This document shows positions 47,104-57,489 of a stretch of 64,000 bases of DNA, piece by piece. The notes below the pieces were generated by a model. The model ran no database searches. It worked only from the letters and a program-made list of their open reading frames with translations, and had not been told where the DNA came from. The stretch spans positions 1 to 64,000 of the forward strand of contig JANWWC010000004.1 in the NCBI GenBank assembly GCA_025056215.1, written 5' to 3'. Numbering within the stretch: position 1 is the first letter of the stretch; each line of letters starts with the position of its first letter. Source of the stretch: Cytophagales bacterium. Lineage in GTDB: Bacteria; Bacteroidota; Bacteroidia; Cytophagales; Flammeovirgaceae. The position numbers were made by a program, and so were the translations under genes.

Positions 47104-49059
47104 TCACGATTTGGAAAGGTTGTTAAAAAATAGATGAGTGCTACAGCTTTCTAGTTTGTATCCTAGTAAATCACAAACAGCTTTTGTAAGCCCTTCTTTA
47201 TCAATTCCGCATTCGTGATAAAGCTGATAAGGTTCTCCATGTTCTACAACTTTGTCTGGAACTCCTAAGCGCACTATTTGTGCATGATATTCATGGTCTG
47301 CTGCAAATTCTAATATTGCTGAGCCAAAGCCCCCTTGTAAGCAGCCGTCTTCTATGGTAAGTACTTTGTCGAATTGGCTAAATACGTGATGTAATAATTT
47401 TTCATCGAGAGGCTTTACAAAGCGCATATCGCAATGAAAGACGCTAATTCCTACACTTTGAAAATACTCGTCGGCTTCCACTACTGTATTTCCGATATGT
47501 CCGATAGAAAGGATTGCAATATCTTTTCCTTCTCGTATGATTCTTCCTTTTCCGATAGGAATTTCCTGCATAGGAGTTCTCCATTCTGGCATAACTCCAT
47601 TTCCTCGTGGATATCGAATCGTAAAAGCTTGATTTCTTGGAAGTTGAGCAGTAAACATCATATTGCGAAGTTCTGCTTCGTTCATAGGAGCAGCTACAAT
47701 CATGTTGGGTAAGCATCGCATATAAGCAATATCGTATAAGCCGTGATGTGTAGCACCATCGGCGCCTACTAAGCCAGCGCGGTCTAAACAAAACACCACA
47801 TGCAATCCTTGCAGGCAAACGTCATGGATAACTTGGTCGTAGGCTCTTTGCATGAAAGTAGAATAAATGTTACAGAACGGAATAAGTCCGTCGGCTGCCA
47901 TACCAGCAGAAAGCGTAACAGCGTGCTGTTCGGCAATTCCTACGTCGAAAGCTCGATGGGGCATAGCTTTCATCATAATATTCATAGAACTGCCACTCGG
48001 CATGGCAGGAGTAATCCCTACAATTTTAGGATTCATTTCAGCTAATTCCACCAAGGTATGTCCGAAAACATCTTGGTATTTAGGAGGTTGTGGCGTTGAT
48101 GAAACGCTTTTTTGAATTTCTCCTGTGATTTTGTCGAACTTGCCAGGTGCATGCCATTTGGTTTGGTCTTTTTCAGCAGGAGGATATCCTTTTCCTTTTA
48201 TTGTGACGCAGTGCAATAACTTAGGTCCTGGAATGTGCTTTAAATCCTCTAAAACTGCCACTAAATGGTCTACGTCGTGCCCATCAATAGGTCCGAAGTA
48301 GCGCAATTTGAGGGCTTCAAATAAGTTGCTATGTTTTACGAGCAGGTTTTTGATAGCATGTTCGATTTTAGAGGCTAATTGCCTGGCAACAGGTCCGAAC
48401 TTGTTCAGTTTTCCAAGTGCGTGCCAGACTTCTTCTTTCATTTTGTTATAAAAGTGCGAAGTAGTAATGTCAGTTAGATAATCTTTAAGCGCGCCTACAT
48501 TGGGGTCTATCGACATGCAATTGTCGTTGAGTATGATTAAAATATTGGTATCAGATACTCCTGCGTGGTTCATTCCTTCGAAGGCTAATCCTGCAGTAAG
48601 GGCGCCATCTCCAATCACGGCGACATGTTGCCTGGTAGTGTTGCCTTGTAGTTTGGAGGCGATTGCCATTCCTAATGCTGCTGAAATAGAAGTAGAAGAA
48701 TGTCCTACTCCAAAACAATCGTATTCACTTTCGCAGCGGCGTGGGAATCCTGAAATCCCTCCGTACAATCGATTGGTATGAAAAATATTGCGTCTGCCAG
48801 TGAGAATTTTATGGCCGTATGCTTGGTGTCCGACATCCCATACCAAGCGGTCATCTGGAGTGTTGAACACGTAATGAAGCGCTACAGTAAGCTCTACTAC
48901 ACCCAGATTAGCACCAAAGTGCCCTCCCATTACCGATACATGGTCTACAATAAATTGACGAAGCTCATTACAAACTTGTGGAAGTTTTTCTTTTGGAAGA
49001 GCACGCAAGTCTGCTGGACTATTAATGCGCGCTAAAAGTTCACCAGCTTTTATTTCCAT
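47104..49059 (-). CDS. dxs: 1-deoxy-D-xylulose-5-phosphate synthase
   Basis: 651 aa, normal length. Thiamine-diphosphate enzyme that condenses pyruvate and glyceraldehyde 3-phosphate, the first step of the MEP isoprenoid pathway. It has the N-terminal DVGHQAYGHKILTGR, the ThDP/Mg site GDGALTAGLAFEGMNHAG to NDN (150-180), the FGPIDGHDVDHL segment, the RAGLVGADGATHHGLYD loop and a C-terminal transketolase domain. It stands alone, between a TerD gene and a TauE/SafE-type gene. Confidence 0.97.
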   Translation of the reverse strand: MEIKAGELLARINSPADLRALPKEKLPQVCNELRQFIVDHVSVMGGHFGANLGVVELTVALHYVFNTPDDRLVWDVGHQAYGHKILTGRRNIFHTNRLYGGISGFPRRCESEYDCFGVGHSSTSISAALGMAIASKLQGNTTRQHVAVIGDGALTAGLAFEGMNHAGVSDTNILIILNDNCMSIDPNVGALKDYLTDITTSHFYNKMKEEVWHALGKLNKFGPVARQLASKIEHAIKNLLVKHSNLFEALKLRYFGPIDGHDVDHLVAVLEDLKHIPGPKLLHCVTIKGKGYPPAEKDQTKWHAPGKFDKITGEIQKSVSSTPQPPKYQDVFGHTLVELAEMNPKIVGITPAMPSGSSMNIMMKAMPHRAFDVGIAEQHAVTLSAGMAADGLIPFCNIYSTFMQRAYDQVIHDVCLQGLHVVFCLDRAGLVGADGATHHGLYDIAYMRCLPNMIVAAPMNEAELRNMMFTAQLPRNQAFTIRYPRGNGVMPEWRTPMQEIPIGKGRIIREGKDIAILSIGHIGNTVVEADEYFQSVGISVFHCDMRFVKPLDEKLLHHVFSQFDKVLTIEDGCLQGGFGSAILEFAADHEYHAQIVRLGVPDKVVEHGEPYQLYHECGIDKEGLTKAVCDLLGYKLESCSTHLFFNNLSKS

Positions 49060-49212
49060 GATTATTCTTGCAAAAATTGCGTGAACATAGCAACATATCG
49101 CTTAAATAACAACATTCCTTTCTATTCTTTTGTTTTGAATTTGAAAAAGGAAATTAGTATTTATTAGCCTATAAGCAACTTTTGCAGGAATTTTCTATAA
49201 GATACAAGTTTT

Positions 49213-49905
49213 CTATAATGATTTCTTTGAGCAACAAGAAACGCCCTGTTTTTCTTGAACTTTAGGACTTAGGTAAGGAATTCCTAAATTGAGACCTCTT
49301 ACGAAAATAAAAATTCCGATTATAAGACTAGTAGCAGGCAACATATATTTTAGATTGATATTTTTTAAGCGTGTAACAATTATTTTTTTTGTTGTATGAA
49401 TCGCAAGCAACATTGGTGTTGTTCCTAATCCAAATATAGTCATATAAAGCGCTGATTCTCCGAAAGATGCCATCGTAGTAGCTCCTAACAAAGCTGTATA
49501 TACTAAACCACAGGGTAAAAAGCCGTTTAAAACTCCTATCATTAAAGTAGAAAAAGCATTTTCTTGAGAAAAGAACTTACTAAAGTAAGGTTTCATTTTC
49601 GTAAAGAAAAACCATTCAAATTTCATTACTGGTTTGGAAGAAATCATTGGAAGAATTGCATAAAGGATTAAAAGAGTTCCTGTGAGAATAGAGATTTTTT
49701 GTTGCAACCCTGCTGCTGCGAGGCTATATCCTATAAAACCACTCAAACTCCCTAAGAAACTATAAGAAAATAAGCGTCCTATTTGATACATCAGGCGCTG
49801 TTTCCAACGCTGAGAAGGAACCATAAAGGCAATCGGACCACACATTCCTAAGCAGTGGAAACTGCCTATCAGACCTGTTAAAAATGCTAAGTAATACATA
49901 TACAA
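49213..49905 (-). CDS. TauE/SafE-type (CcmH/DsbD-like) membrane protein
   Basis: 230 aa, six to seven hydrophobic helices. The N-terminal SFHCLGMCGPIAFMVP motif and NGFLPCGLVYTALLGATT are the signatures of the sulfite exporter TauE/SafE and cytochrome biogenesis (UreH/DsbD-like) group. The conserved CxxxC-type cysteines and the C-terminal SCCSK tail suggest a metal or thiol role. In Bacteroidota such genes often lie near cytochrome oxidase (cco) genes, but none is present here. Substrate unknown. Confidence 0.8.
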   Translation of the reverse strand: MYMYYLAFLTGLIGSFHCLGMCGPIAFMVPSQRWKQRLMYQIGRLFSYSFLGSLSGFIGYSLAAAGLQQKISILTGTLLILYAILPMISSKPVMKFEWFFFTKMKPYFSKFFSQENAFSTLMIGVLNGFLPCGLVYTALLGATTMASFGESALYMTIFGLGTTPMLLAIHTTKKIIVTRLKNINLKYMLPATSLIIGIFIFVRGLNLGIPYLSPKVQEKQGVSCCSKKSL

Positions 49906-50029
49906 ATGATTTGTAAACTAAAAAAAGAGGTCTTCCTTTTTTAAACAATGATTTTTATCATAGAGGTTAGTTTTAGATAACCTCTTTTAGATGCTCACAA
50001 AGAATTTTTTAAATAGCAATGAAACTTTG

Positions 50030-50037
50030 TAAGTTTG
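50030..50037 (+). promoter_or_regulatory. Candidate -7 promoter element of alaS
   Basis: TAAGTTTG matches TAnnTTTG and lies 34 nt before the alaS start codon, a sensible distance. A clear -33 TTTG at the right spacing was not found. Confidence 0.4.
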
Positions 50038-50070
50038 CGCCCAAATTCCGGATAGTATTCTTTTTCATTT

Positions 50071-52692
50071 ATGATGACTTCTACAGAAATTCGCAAAGCA
50101 TTTTTAGATTTTTTTGCCTCAAAGCAGCATCAGATTGTACCCTCTGCGCCTATTGTTGTAAAAAATGACCCTACTTTGATGTTTACTAATGCAGGCATGA
50201 ACCAGTTTAAAGATTTTTTTTTAGGCAACAAAGTTCCTACTTATAAGCGAATTGCAGACACTCAAAAATGCTTGCGTGTTTCAGGAAAGCACAACGATCT
50301 AGAAGAAGTAGGGATAGATACTTATCATCATACGATGTTTGAAATGCTCGGCAATTGGTCTTTTGGTGATTATTTTAAGAAAGAAGCAATTGCATGGGCA
50401 TGGGAATTACTTACAGAAGTGTATCGTTTGCCTATCGAAAGGCTCTATGTTACTGTTTTTGAAGGAGATGCTCAAGAAGGTCTTGAACCTGATTCAGAAG
50501 CTTATGAGTTTTGGAAAGAGCACATTAGCCCAGATAGAATTTTGTTTGGAGGCAAAAAAGATAATTTTTGGGAAATGGGGAATACAGGTCCTTGTGGTCC
50601 TTGTACAGAAATCCATATCGATTTACGCCCACAAAGTGAGGTTGAAATAATTCCTGGAAAACAACTTGTCAATGCTTCAAATCCGCAAGTGATTGAAATC
50701 TGGAACTTAGTATTCATTCAGTTTAACCGAAATGCGTCTGGCATTTTAGAACCCTTGCCCGACAAACACGTTGATACTGGCATGGGCTTTGAGCGCTTGG
50801 TAAGAGCTATCCAAGGAAAAAATTCAAATTATGACACAGATATTTTTTTACCTCTAATTCAATTTATCTCCTCGCGAACTGGAATAGCTTACGGCACCTC
50901 TGAAAAAACTGATATTGCCACTCGTGTGTTAGCCGATCATATTCGTGCGGTGACTTTTGCTATTGCTGACGGACAACTGCCTTCTAATTCGGGAGCGGGT
51001 TATGTAATTAGAAGAATTTTGCGCCGCGCAGTTCGCTATGGATACACATTTCTAAACAGAAAAGAACCTTTTTTGTATCAACTAGTAGAAGTAGTAGCTA
51101 CTCAGTTTGCTGATGTGTTTCCAGAAGCTAAAGCTCAGCAAGCTTTTATAGAAAAAGTGATACAAGAAGAAGAAAGTGCTTTTTTAAGGACTTTAGAGAA
51201 TGGATTAAGAATTCTTGATAATGTCATTAAGGCTGACAGAGGCTCTAAAATCATTTCTGGCGATACGGTTTTTGAACTCTTTGATACTTTTGGATTTCCA
51301 GTAGATTTAACGCAACTCATCGCTCGTGAACATGGTTTTGAAATTGACCAGAAAGGATTTGAAAAAGCAATGGAACTCCAAAAAGAGCGCTCTCGCAGCG
51401 CTGCTGCATCAGAAAAAGGAGATTGGATAATCGTTCACGAAGGCATTAACACAGATTTTATTGGATATGACTACACCGAAAGTGTTTCCAAAATTTTGCG
51501 CTATCGCCAAGTAGAAGAAAAGAAAAAAAAGCTTTATCAAATTGTATTCGATAAAACGCCCTTTTATGCAGAAAGTGGCGGACAAGTAGGAGATACTGGT
51601 TATTTTGAAGTTCATGGTGAAAAAATTCAAGTATTAGATACTCAAAAAGAAAATGATTTGATCGTTCATCTTGTTGAAAAGCTGCCTAACCACTTGCAAG
51701 CAGAAGTAAAGTGTCAGGTTGATGTAAATAGAAGAAGGATGATTATGGCTAATCATACTGCTACTCATCTTCTGCAGGGCGCACTTCGACAAGTGTTGGG
51801 CAATCATGTTCAGCAGAAAGGTTCGCTTGTGAGTCCGGATTTGCTTCGCTTTGATTTCTCACATTATGCCAAACTTACTGATGAAGAAATTCGAAAAGTA
51901 GAAGCTCTTGTGAATCAAAAAATTCGCGAAAATATTTTGCTCGATGAAAAGCGAAATGTGCCGATAGAAGAAGCTAAAAAAATGGGAGCTATGGCGCTAT
52001 TCGGTGAAAAATATGGCGATTTTGTGCGCGTGATTACATTCGATGAGAGTTTTTCGCGAGAGCTATGTGGCGGAACCCATGTTCCTTCTACAGGACATAT
52101 CGGCTTGTTTAAGATCATTAGCGAAAGTTCAGTAGCGGCAGGAGTAAGGCGTATTGAGGCGCTGACTGCTCTCAAAGCCGAAGAATATGTAGTTCAAAAT
52201 GAGTTGCTTCTTAAAGAACTCTCTGCTATTCTTAAAGAGCCTAAAGATTTGTGCAAATCTGTTCGGCAACTGGTAGAAGAAAAAATCAAACTCGAAAAAG
52301 AAATTCAGCATCTTCAACTTAAAGAAATTTCGCAGCTGAAAGAAACTCTTCTGACAGAAATCAAAGTAGTTCGAGATATTAATTTCATTAGTAAAAAAGT
52401 GAATGTTCCGAATACAGATTTGCTCAGGCAACTCGCTTTCGATTTGAAGCATAAAGTGTCGAATCTTTTTTGTGTGCTTGCAGCTGAAATAGAAGAGAAA
52501 CCTCATATAGCTGTCATGATCTCAGAAAATTTAGTGAAAGAAAAAGGGTTAGATGCATCTAAAATTGTGCGAGAACTTGCTAAAGTCATCAAAGGAGGAG
52601 GGGGCGGACAGCCTTTTTTTGCTACCGCTGGAGGAAAAGATGTGAACGGTTTGCAACAAGTGATTGAATTATCAGAAAGTCTTCTTTCATAA
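50071..52692 (+). CDS. alaS: Alanine--tRNA ligase
   Basis: 873 aa, full length. Class II synthetase core with LMFTNAGMNQFKDFFLG, motif 2 RVSGKHNDLEEVG, motif 3 GLGFERL-like GMGFERLVRAIQG, then the editing domain with the zinc ligands HTATH (His562, His566) and Cys666-His670 in CGGTHVPSTG, then a C-Ala region with GGGGGQPFFATAGGKD. The start is one of two adjacent Met codons. pyrG starts 9 nt after the stop, so alaS and pyrG are one transcript. Confidence 0.98.
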   Translation: MMTSTEIRKAFLDFFASKQHQIVPSAPIVVKNDPTLMFTNAGMNQFKDFFLGNKVPTYKRIADTQKCLRVSGKHNDLEEVGIDTYHHTMFEMLGNWSFGDYFKKEAIAWAWELLTEVYRLPIERLYVTVFEGDAQEGLEPDSEAYEFWKEHISPDRILFGGKKDNFWEMGNTGPCGPCTEIHIDLRPQSEVEIIPGKQLVNASNPQVIEIWNLVFIQFNRNASGILEPLPDKHVDTGMGFERLVRAIQGKNSNYDTDIFLPLIQFISSRTGIAYGTSEKTDIATRVLADHIRAVTFAIADGQLPSNSGAGYVIRRILRRAVRYGYTFLNRKEPFLYQLVEVVATQFADVFPEAKAQQAFIEKVIQEEESAFLRTLENGLRILDNVIKADRGSKIISGDTVFELFDTFGFPVDLTQLIAREHGFEIDQKGFEKAMELQKERSRSAAASEKGDWIIVHEGINTDFIGYDYTESVSKILRYRQVEEKKKKLYQIVFDKTPFYAESGGQVGDTGYFEVHGEKIQVLDTQKENDLIVHLVEKLPNHLQAEVKCQVDVNRRRMIMANHTATHLLQGALRQVLGNHVQQKGSLVSPDLLRFDFSHYAKLTDEEIRKVEALVNQKIRENILLDEKRNVPIEEAKKMGAMALFGEKYGDFVRVITFDESFSRELCGGTHVPSTGHIGLFKIISESSVAAGVRRIEALTALKAEEYVVQNELLLKELSAILKEPKDLCKSVRQLVEEKIKLEKEIQHLQLKEISQLKETLLTEIKVVRDINFISKKVNVPNTDLLRQLAFDLKHKVSNLFCVLAAEIEEKPHIAVMISENLVKEKGLDASKIVRELAKVIKGGGGGQPFFATAGGKDVNGLQQVIELSESLLS

Positions 52693-52701
52693 AGTTTTTT
52701 T

Positions 52702-54318
52702 ATGGTATCTTCTCCTAAATACATATTTGTTACAGGAGGTGTGACGTCTTCCTTAGGAAAAGGAATTATTTCTGCTTCGTTAGCCAAACTTTTGCAAGCT
52801 AGAGGCTATCGCGTGACAATTCAAAAACTCGATCCTTATATCAATATAGACCCTGGCACCATGAACCCTTATGAACATGGAGAATGCTATGTAACCGACG
52901 ACGGAGCAGAAACAGACCTCGATTTAGGGCACTATGAACGCTTTTTAAATCAGCCAACTTCCCAAAGTAATAATATTACTACGGGAAGAATTTATTACAA
53001 TGTTATCATGGCTGAGCGCAGAGGTGACTATTTAGGAAAAACTGTGCAAGTAGTTCCTCATATTACTGATGAAATCAAACGAAATATTTTTTTACTCGGA
53101 GAAACAGGAAAATACGATATTATCATTACAGAAATCGGAGGTTGTGTCGGAGATATCGAGTCGCTTCCTTTTTTGGAGGCTGTTCGGCAAATTCGCATGG
53201 ATAAGCCTCATGAAGATGTAATCGTAATTCATCTCACTCTTATTCCTTATCTAAGTAAAGTAGGAGAACTCAAAACAAAACCTACACAGCACTCTGTGCG
53301 CGATTTGCAGGAATCTGGTATCTTGCCCGATATCCTAGTTTGCAGAACAGAGCACGACTTGCCTATGGACATTCGCCAAAAAATAGCGCGCTTTTGTAAT
53401 GTAAATCTAAATGCTGTTATCGAAAGCATCGATGCAGAAACCATTTACGACGTGCCTCTTCTTATGAAAAAAGAAAAGCTCGATGAGATTGTGCTTCAGA
53501 AGTTGCATCTTTCTGCTGAAAGGGAACCTGATTTAGAATCGTGGAAAGCTTTTTTAGGAAAACTTAAAAACCCTACTACCGATGTCGAAATTGCTTTGGT
53601 AGGAAAATATGTGGAACTGAAAGATTCCTATAAATCTATTGTAGAAGCTTTTACGCATGCAGGTGCTGCTAACGAAGCGAAAGTAAAAATTCGGTGGATA
53701 CAATCAGAGCGCTTGGCGGAATCTGAAGAATTGCTTAACAATGTACATGGCATTCTGGTAGCACCTGGATTCGGAGAAAGAGGCTTTGAAGGAAAAATCA
53801 AAGCCGTAAAGTATGCTCGAGAAAGGAAAATCCCTTTCTTTGGAATTTGTTTAGGCATGCAGTGCGCTGTAGTGGAGTTTGCTCGAAATGTTTTGCATTG
53901 GGAAAATGCTAATTCTACCGAAATGGATAAAAATACTCCTTATCCTGTAATTGACATTATGGAAAATCAGCGCAACTTGGAAAATAAGGGAGGTACTATG
54001 AGACTGGGAGCACAGCCCTGCAAGATTCGTAAAGCTACTTTAGCTTATCAAATCTATCAGAAAGAGATGATTAGCGAACGTCATAGACACCGATACGAAT
54101 TTAACAGTCAATATTTAGAAGATTTTGAAAAAGCGGGAATGATTGCCTCAGGTAGAAATCCAGATTCTAACTTAGTAGAAATTACGGAGCTCAAAAATCA
54201 TCCCTTTTTTATTGGAACCCAATTTCATCCGGAGCTTAAAAGTACAGTTGAAAGTCCACATCCACTTTTTGTGCACTTTGTAAGAGCAGCTATTGCTCAC
54301 AAAAATTCGAGATTATAG
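52702..54318 (+). CDS. pyrG: CTP synthase
   Basis: 538 aa, normal length. Makes CTP from UTP and glutamine. The N-terminal synthetase domain ([37 protein letters not shown]) and the C-terminal class I glutaminase with Cys383 in GICLGMQ and the His-Glu pair in QFHPELKS are complete. Likely co-transcribed with alaS; a terminator follows. Confidence 0.98.
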   Translation: MVSSPKYIFVTGGVTSSLGKGIISASLAKLLQARGYRVTIQKLDPYINIDPGTMNPYEHGECYVTDDGAETDLDLGHYERFLNQPTSQSNNITTGRIYYNVIMAERRGDYLGKTVQVVPHITDEIKRNIFLLGETGKYDIIITEIGGCVGDIESLPFLEAVRQIRMDKPHEDVIVIHLTLIPYLSKVGELKTKPTQHSVRDLQESGILPDILVCRTEHDLPMDIRQKIARFCNVNLNAVIESIDAETIYDVPLLMKKEKLDEIVLQKLHLSAEREPDLESWKAFLGKLKNPTTDVEIALVGKYVELKDSYKSIVEAFTHAGAANEAKVKIRWIQSERLAESEELLNNVHGILVAPGFGERGFEGKIKAVKYARERKIPFFGICLGMQCAVVEFARNVLHWENANSTEMDKNTPYPVIDIMENQRNLENKGGTMRLGAQPCKIRKATLAYQIYQKEMISERHRHRYEFNSQYLEDFEKAGMIASGRNPDSNLVEITELKNHPFFIGTQFHPELKSTVESPHPLFVHFVRAAIAHKNSRL

Positions 54319-54343
54319 ATTTTCAATTGCGATGTTCATTCTC

Positions 54344-54376
54344 TTAAGCATAAACTTGCTTAAACAAATTTTTTAT
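54344..54376 (+). terminator. Intrinsic terminator after pyrG
   Basis: TTAAGCA (344-350) and TGCTTAA (357-363) form a 7-bp stem with a 6-nt loop, followed by ACAAATTTTTTATTTTT. The T-run begins a few bases after the stem, so it is reasonable but not ideal. Confidence 0.6.
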
Positions 54377-54475
54377 TTTTAGCAAAACAACATAGTAAAA
54401 AAACAATTTTCTGAAAAGAAGGGGAACTTTTCATAACTTTTCCGTAAAATAGTAGAAAAAAGACATTTTAAGCGA

Positions 54476-55213
54476 ATGTTTGTAGATTTTGCATTAGTAG
54501 GACTTGTGGCAGCCCTGATGATACCAACCCTCAGCGGATACTATGCGTACACGCATGGACGTTCTTTTTGGTTGTGGTTCGGTTTAGGGATTTGTTTCCC
54601 TGTCGTTTCTTACATCATTCTGCTTATTTTGCCCGACAAGTCAGATAATGCAGAAGCAGAAATTCAAAAGTTGCGATTACAATTAGGTTTGCTTGGAACA
54701 AAGTCTGAAATTGCTTATCACGACCGTTCTCTTCGGAAAGCTTTGCAAAAACCTAAAAACAAAATTTCGTTTGAAGTGCGCCACATGAATGATTATGTTG
54801 AAACTGAGATTATAATAGATGGAAAAAATTTGAAAGAAATCTTGTTTGTTCATGAGCTCAATTACGCTTTGCGTGAAAAAAACAGTTTACTTGCTTGTAA
54901 CTATAGAGGGTTACCTCCCGAGGTAATTTATCTCCCTTCTCGCCATTTATTAGGCGAACCTATTGCTCCTTGGCTATCGCCTGCCCGTAATCCTCTTCTT
55001 TATATCGATAAAACTACTGGAAATCCCCATACTTGGGCACTAGCTGTTAGAATAGAAGAATATTCGACTTATGTAGTGTGGCGCTGCTTTTGGAATGTTG
55101 CCAGAATAGGAAAGTGGAAATACGATAAACTCGGAATTTTTGTTTTTAACAAATTAGAATACCTTTCTGCCTTAGAAACATTAGAAAAAAAAGCCAAACA
55201 GTTAAACTTATGA
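54476..55213 (+). CDS. Membrane-anchored protein of unknown function
   Basis: 245 aa. Two N-terminal hydrophobic segments (about 3-22 and 28-52) precede a soluble region of about 190 residues with no domain I can name; it contains VETEIIIDGKNLKEILFVHE and LPPEVIYLPSRHLLG. The stop overlaps the rdgB start (ATGA), so it is translationally coupled to rdgB and heads a four-gene unit of unknown, rdgB, outer membrane protein and glycosyltransferase. Confidence 0.7.
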   Translation: MFVDFALVGLVAALMIPTLSGYYAYTHGRSFWLWFGLGICFPVVSYIILLILPDKSDNAEAEIQKLRLQLGLLGTKSEIAYHDRSLRKALQKPKNKISFEVRHMNDYVETEIIIDGKNLKEILFVHELNYALREKNSLLACNYRGLPPEVIYLPSRHLLGEPIAPWLSPARNPLLYIDKTTGNPHTWALAVRIEEYSTYVVWRCFWNVARIGKWKYDKLGIFVFNKLEYLSALETLEKKAKQLNL

Positions 55214-55791
55214 AAGTTTGTGTTGCCACCAACAATTTTCATAAACTTCAAGAAATTCAGCAAGCAATAGGAAGCCGAATCACTTTGCTTACGCTCCGTG
55301 AGATTGGTTGCTATGACGAATTGCCAGAAACCTCTGATACATTAGAAGGGAATGCTATTCAAAAGGCGCAATTCGTAGCACAGCGATATCAAATTCCTTG
55401 CTTTGCAGACGATACAGGATTAGAAGTAGAAGCCCTAAATGGTGCCCCTGGCGTGCATACAGCTTATTACGCAGGCAAAGAGCGAGATGCTCTTAAAAAT
55501 AATTTGCTCTTATTAAAAAATTTGGAGGGTTATTCTAACCGCAACGCGCAGTTTCGAACGGTGATTGCTTGGGTTTGGCACAATGAGATCTCTCTTTTTG
55601 AAGGAGTTGTGAGAGGAAAAATTGCTACTCAACTTGATAGTGGCACTCAAGGATTTGGATATGACCCTTTATTTATTCCAGAAGGATTCGATATCCCTTT
55701 TTCGCAAATGGATATCGCAACTAAAAATGCAATTAGCCATCGCGGAAAAGCATTAAAAAAGTTGATTGAGTTTCTAAACCAAAGGCTATGA
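55210..55791 (+). CDS. rdgB: Non-canonical purine NTP pyrophosphatase (RdgB/HAM1)
   Basis: 193 aa. Hydrolyses XTP, dITP and ITP to keep them out of nucleic acids. It begins MKVCVATNNFHKLQEIQ, and carries FADDTGLEVEALNGAPGVHT, GYDPLFIPEGF and the C-terminal SHRGKALKKL. Both ends overlap neighbours by 4 nt (ATGA), showing tight coupling in this unit. Confidence 0.96.
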   Translation: MKVCVATNNFHKLQEIQQAIGSRITLLTLREIGCYDELPETSDTLEGNAIQKAQFVAQRYQIPCFADDTGLEVEALNGAPGVHTAYYAGKERDALKNNLLLLKNLEGYSNRNAQFRTVIAWVWHNEISLFEGVVRGKIATQLDSGTQGFGYDPLFIPEGFDIPFSQMDIATKNAISHRGKALKKLIEFLNQRL

Positions 55792-56369
55792 AACTACTTT
55801 TGATGGGATTGTTGTTGTTACCTTGTTTTGTCTTATTAGCGCAAGACCATTTTTATGATGAACCATTACTAGACTCATCTTTTCAAGAAAAAGCTCCATC
55901 TTTAGCAACTACTCGAACTTTAAAAGAAAAGTTGATGATAGGGGTAGGAGGAGCTGCTTCTTTTCATCTTAATTACAACTACTGGAGCATTACACCTTTG
56001 ATAGGCTATCGTTTTTCTCAACGTTGGCTTACTGGATTGCAGTTTTCTTATGCTCGCCTTCAGGAAGCTCTTAACTTACAACAGCGTTTTACTGCCTGGG
56101 GAGTAACTACTTTTATTAATTTCTTCTTAGCAGAAAATTTATTTTTGCAGCCAGAATACCAATATTCTGTTTGGATGCTACAAGATACCCGCACTGGAAA
56201 ATCTCGTTATACATTTGGAGTACCTTTTATAGGAATAGGGTATGCAATTCCAATGGGAAGAAGGCTTCGCATTATAGGTCTTGTTAAATATACTATTTCA
56301 GACCTTTCTAATCCGCGCAATCCTTATAGAAACACTCCTTTGCAATATAGTATTTTTTTCCAATTCTGA
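55788..56369 (+). CDS. Predicted secreted/outer membrane protein
   Basis: 193 aa. Signal peptide (MKLLLMGLLLLPCFVLLAQD) then a linker and beta-strand-rich text (LIGYRFSQRWLTGLQFSYAR, FLQPEYQYSVWM, IGIGYAIPMGRRLRIIGLVK, LQYSIFFQF) ending in Phe, the pattern of a small outer membrane beta-barrel. Its start overlaps rdgB by 4 nt, and a glycosyltransferase follows 1 nt after its stop. Family not identified. Confidence 0.75.
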   Translation: MKLLLMGLLLLPCFVLLAQDHFYDEPLLDSSFQEKAPSLATTRTLKEKLMIGVGGAASFHLNYNYWSITPLIGYRFSQRWLTGLQFSYARLQEALNLQQRFTAWGVTTFINFFLAENLFLQPEYQYSVWMLQDTRTGKSRYTFGVPFIGIGYAIPMGRRLRIIGLVKYTISDLSNPRNPYRNTPLQYSIFFQF

Positions 56370-56370
56370 T

Positions 56371-57468
56371 ATGGACGTTATCATATTGAGCTATTTGTTA
56401 TGCTTTTTTCCTTTTTTGCAGACAATAGTCGCCGCAGCTAATTGGATAATAGGAGTAAAATTGCCAGCAGATGAGCCTCAAAAAAAAGATTCTCTTGTAT
56501 CTGTTCTGTTTCCAGTCAGAAATGAAGCTAGCAACATTATTAAAGCTTTAGAAACCATTAGCCAGCAGAATTATCAAAATATTGAAGTTATTGTATTAGA
56601 TGATGCTTCAGAAGATGAAACACTTGCTCTTGTGCAAGATTTTTGTCGTCATCATCAAAATTTTAGGTGGATATGTGGTGAACGCCTTCCAGAAGGATGG
56701 TTAGGAAAGAACTGGGCTTGTTATCAACTCGCTCAGCACGCAAAGGGGGAATATTTTTTATTCTTAGATGCTGATATACAAGCTAATCCTTTATTGTTAG
56801 ATTCATTGCTTGCTACTCTTCAAAAGCAGCAACTTGATGCTGTTTCTGTATTTCCCGATCAGATTATGTATACTATTGGAGAAAAGATGGTTGTTCCTAT
56901 AATGCATTACATTTTGCTAACGCTTCTTCCCTTAGCTTTTATTCGATGGTGTAAAAATGCTGCCTTTGCTGCTGCTAATGGACAATGTATGTTCTTAAAA
57001 GCATCTGTTTATAAAAAGTGTCAACCCCACCAGGCAGTCAGAAATAAGATTACGGAAGACATAGAAATATTCAAGTATCTCAAAAGAAATGGTTTTCGAA
57101 CATCTACTTACACAGCTAATGGCTTGATATATTGTCGAATGTACAGTAATTATACCGAAGCTGTTCATGGTTTCAGTAAGAACATAATATCAGGATTTGG
57201 TTCAGAGATCGGTTTGTTATTATTTCTTCTGCTTACTACCTTATTGCCTTTGACAAGTTTGATGATATATTTTCCTGTTGCAACCCATTTATTGCCCTGC
57301 TTGGCGTTGATACATTTTTTATTGGCAGACATGAGTAATCAATCTTTTCGGCGATATTGGTATTGGATAAGTGCATTTTTTATGTATGGAGTCCTTTGGC
57401 ATATTGGGATTTTAGCTATTTATAAAAAATGGACTGGCTCGAATGTTTGGAAAGGAAGAAAAATATAA
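56371..57468 (+). CDS. Family 2 glycosyltransferase
   Basis: 365 aa, start at 56371 (MDVIILSYLL), one base after the upstream stop. An N-terminal membrane helix, the GT-A domain with SVLFPVRNEASNI, VLDDASEDETL, the LPEGWLGKNWAC segment, the metal-binding FLDADIQ, and a KITEDIEIFKYLKRNGFR acceptor motif, then three C-terminal membrane helices. The GWLGK-W text is shared with HpnB-like and carotenoid (CrtQ-like) glycosyltransferases, so a lipid or isoprenoid acceptor is likely. It ends the rdgB unit. Confidence 0.88.
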   Translation: MDVIILSYLLCFFPFLQTIVAAANWIIGVKLPADEPQKKDSLVSVLFPVRNEASNIIKALETISQQNYQNIEVIVLDDASEDETLALVQDFCRHHQNFRWICGERLPEGWLGKNWACYQLAQHAKGEYFLFLDADIQANPLLLDSLLATLQKQQLDAVSVFPDQIMYTIGEKMVVPIMHYILLTLLPLAFIRWCKNAAFAAANGQCMFLKASVYKKCQPHQAVRNKITEDIEIFKYLKRNGFRTSTYTANGLIYCRMYSNYTEAVHGFSKNIISGFGSEIGLLLFLLLTTLLPLTSLMIYFPVATHLLPCLALIHFLLADMSNQSFRRYWYWISAFFMYGVLWHIGILAIYKKWTGSNVWKGRKI

Positions 57469-57488
57469 GAGCCTATTAATAGGCTCTC
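57468..57488 (+). terminator. Hairpin between glycosyltransferase and lysC
   Basis: AGAGCCTATTAATAGGCTCT is a perfect 20-nt palindrome at the convergent junction, overlapping the glycosyltransferase stop. Only a short T content follows (CATTAGG), so as an intrinsic terminator it is weak, but its place fits. Confidence 0.5.
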
Positions 57489-57489
57489 A

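Noticed and set aside
48500-48781. A long open frame antisense to dxs (and similar frames antisense to other genes)
   Set aside because: These are mirror frames of strongly conserved genes and have no signals of their own.
57468-57488. The 20-nt palindrome as a strong bidirectional terminator
   Set aside because: It lacks a U-run on either side, so it is kept only as a weak hairpin.
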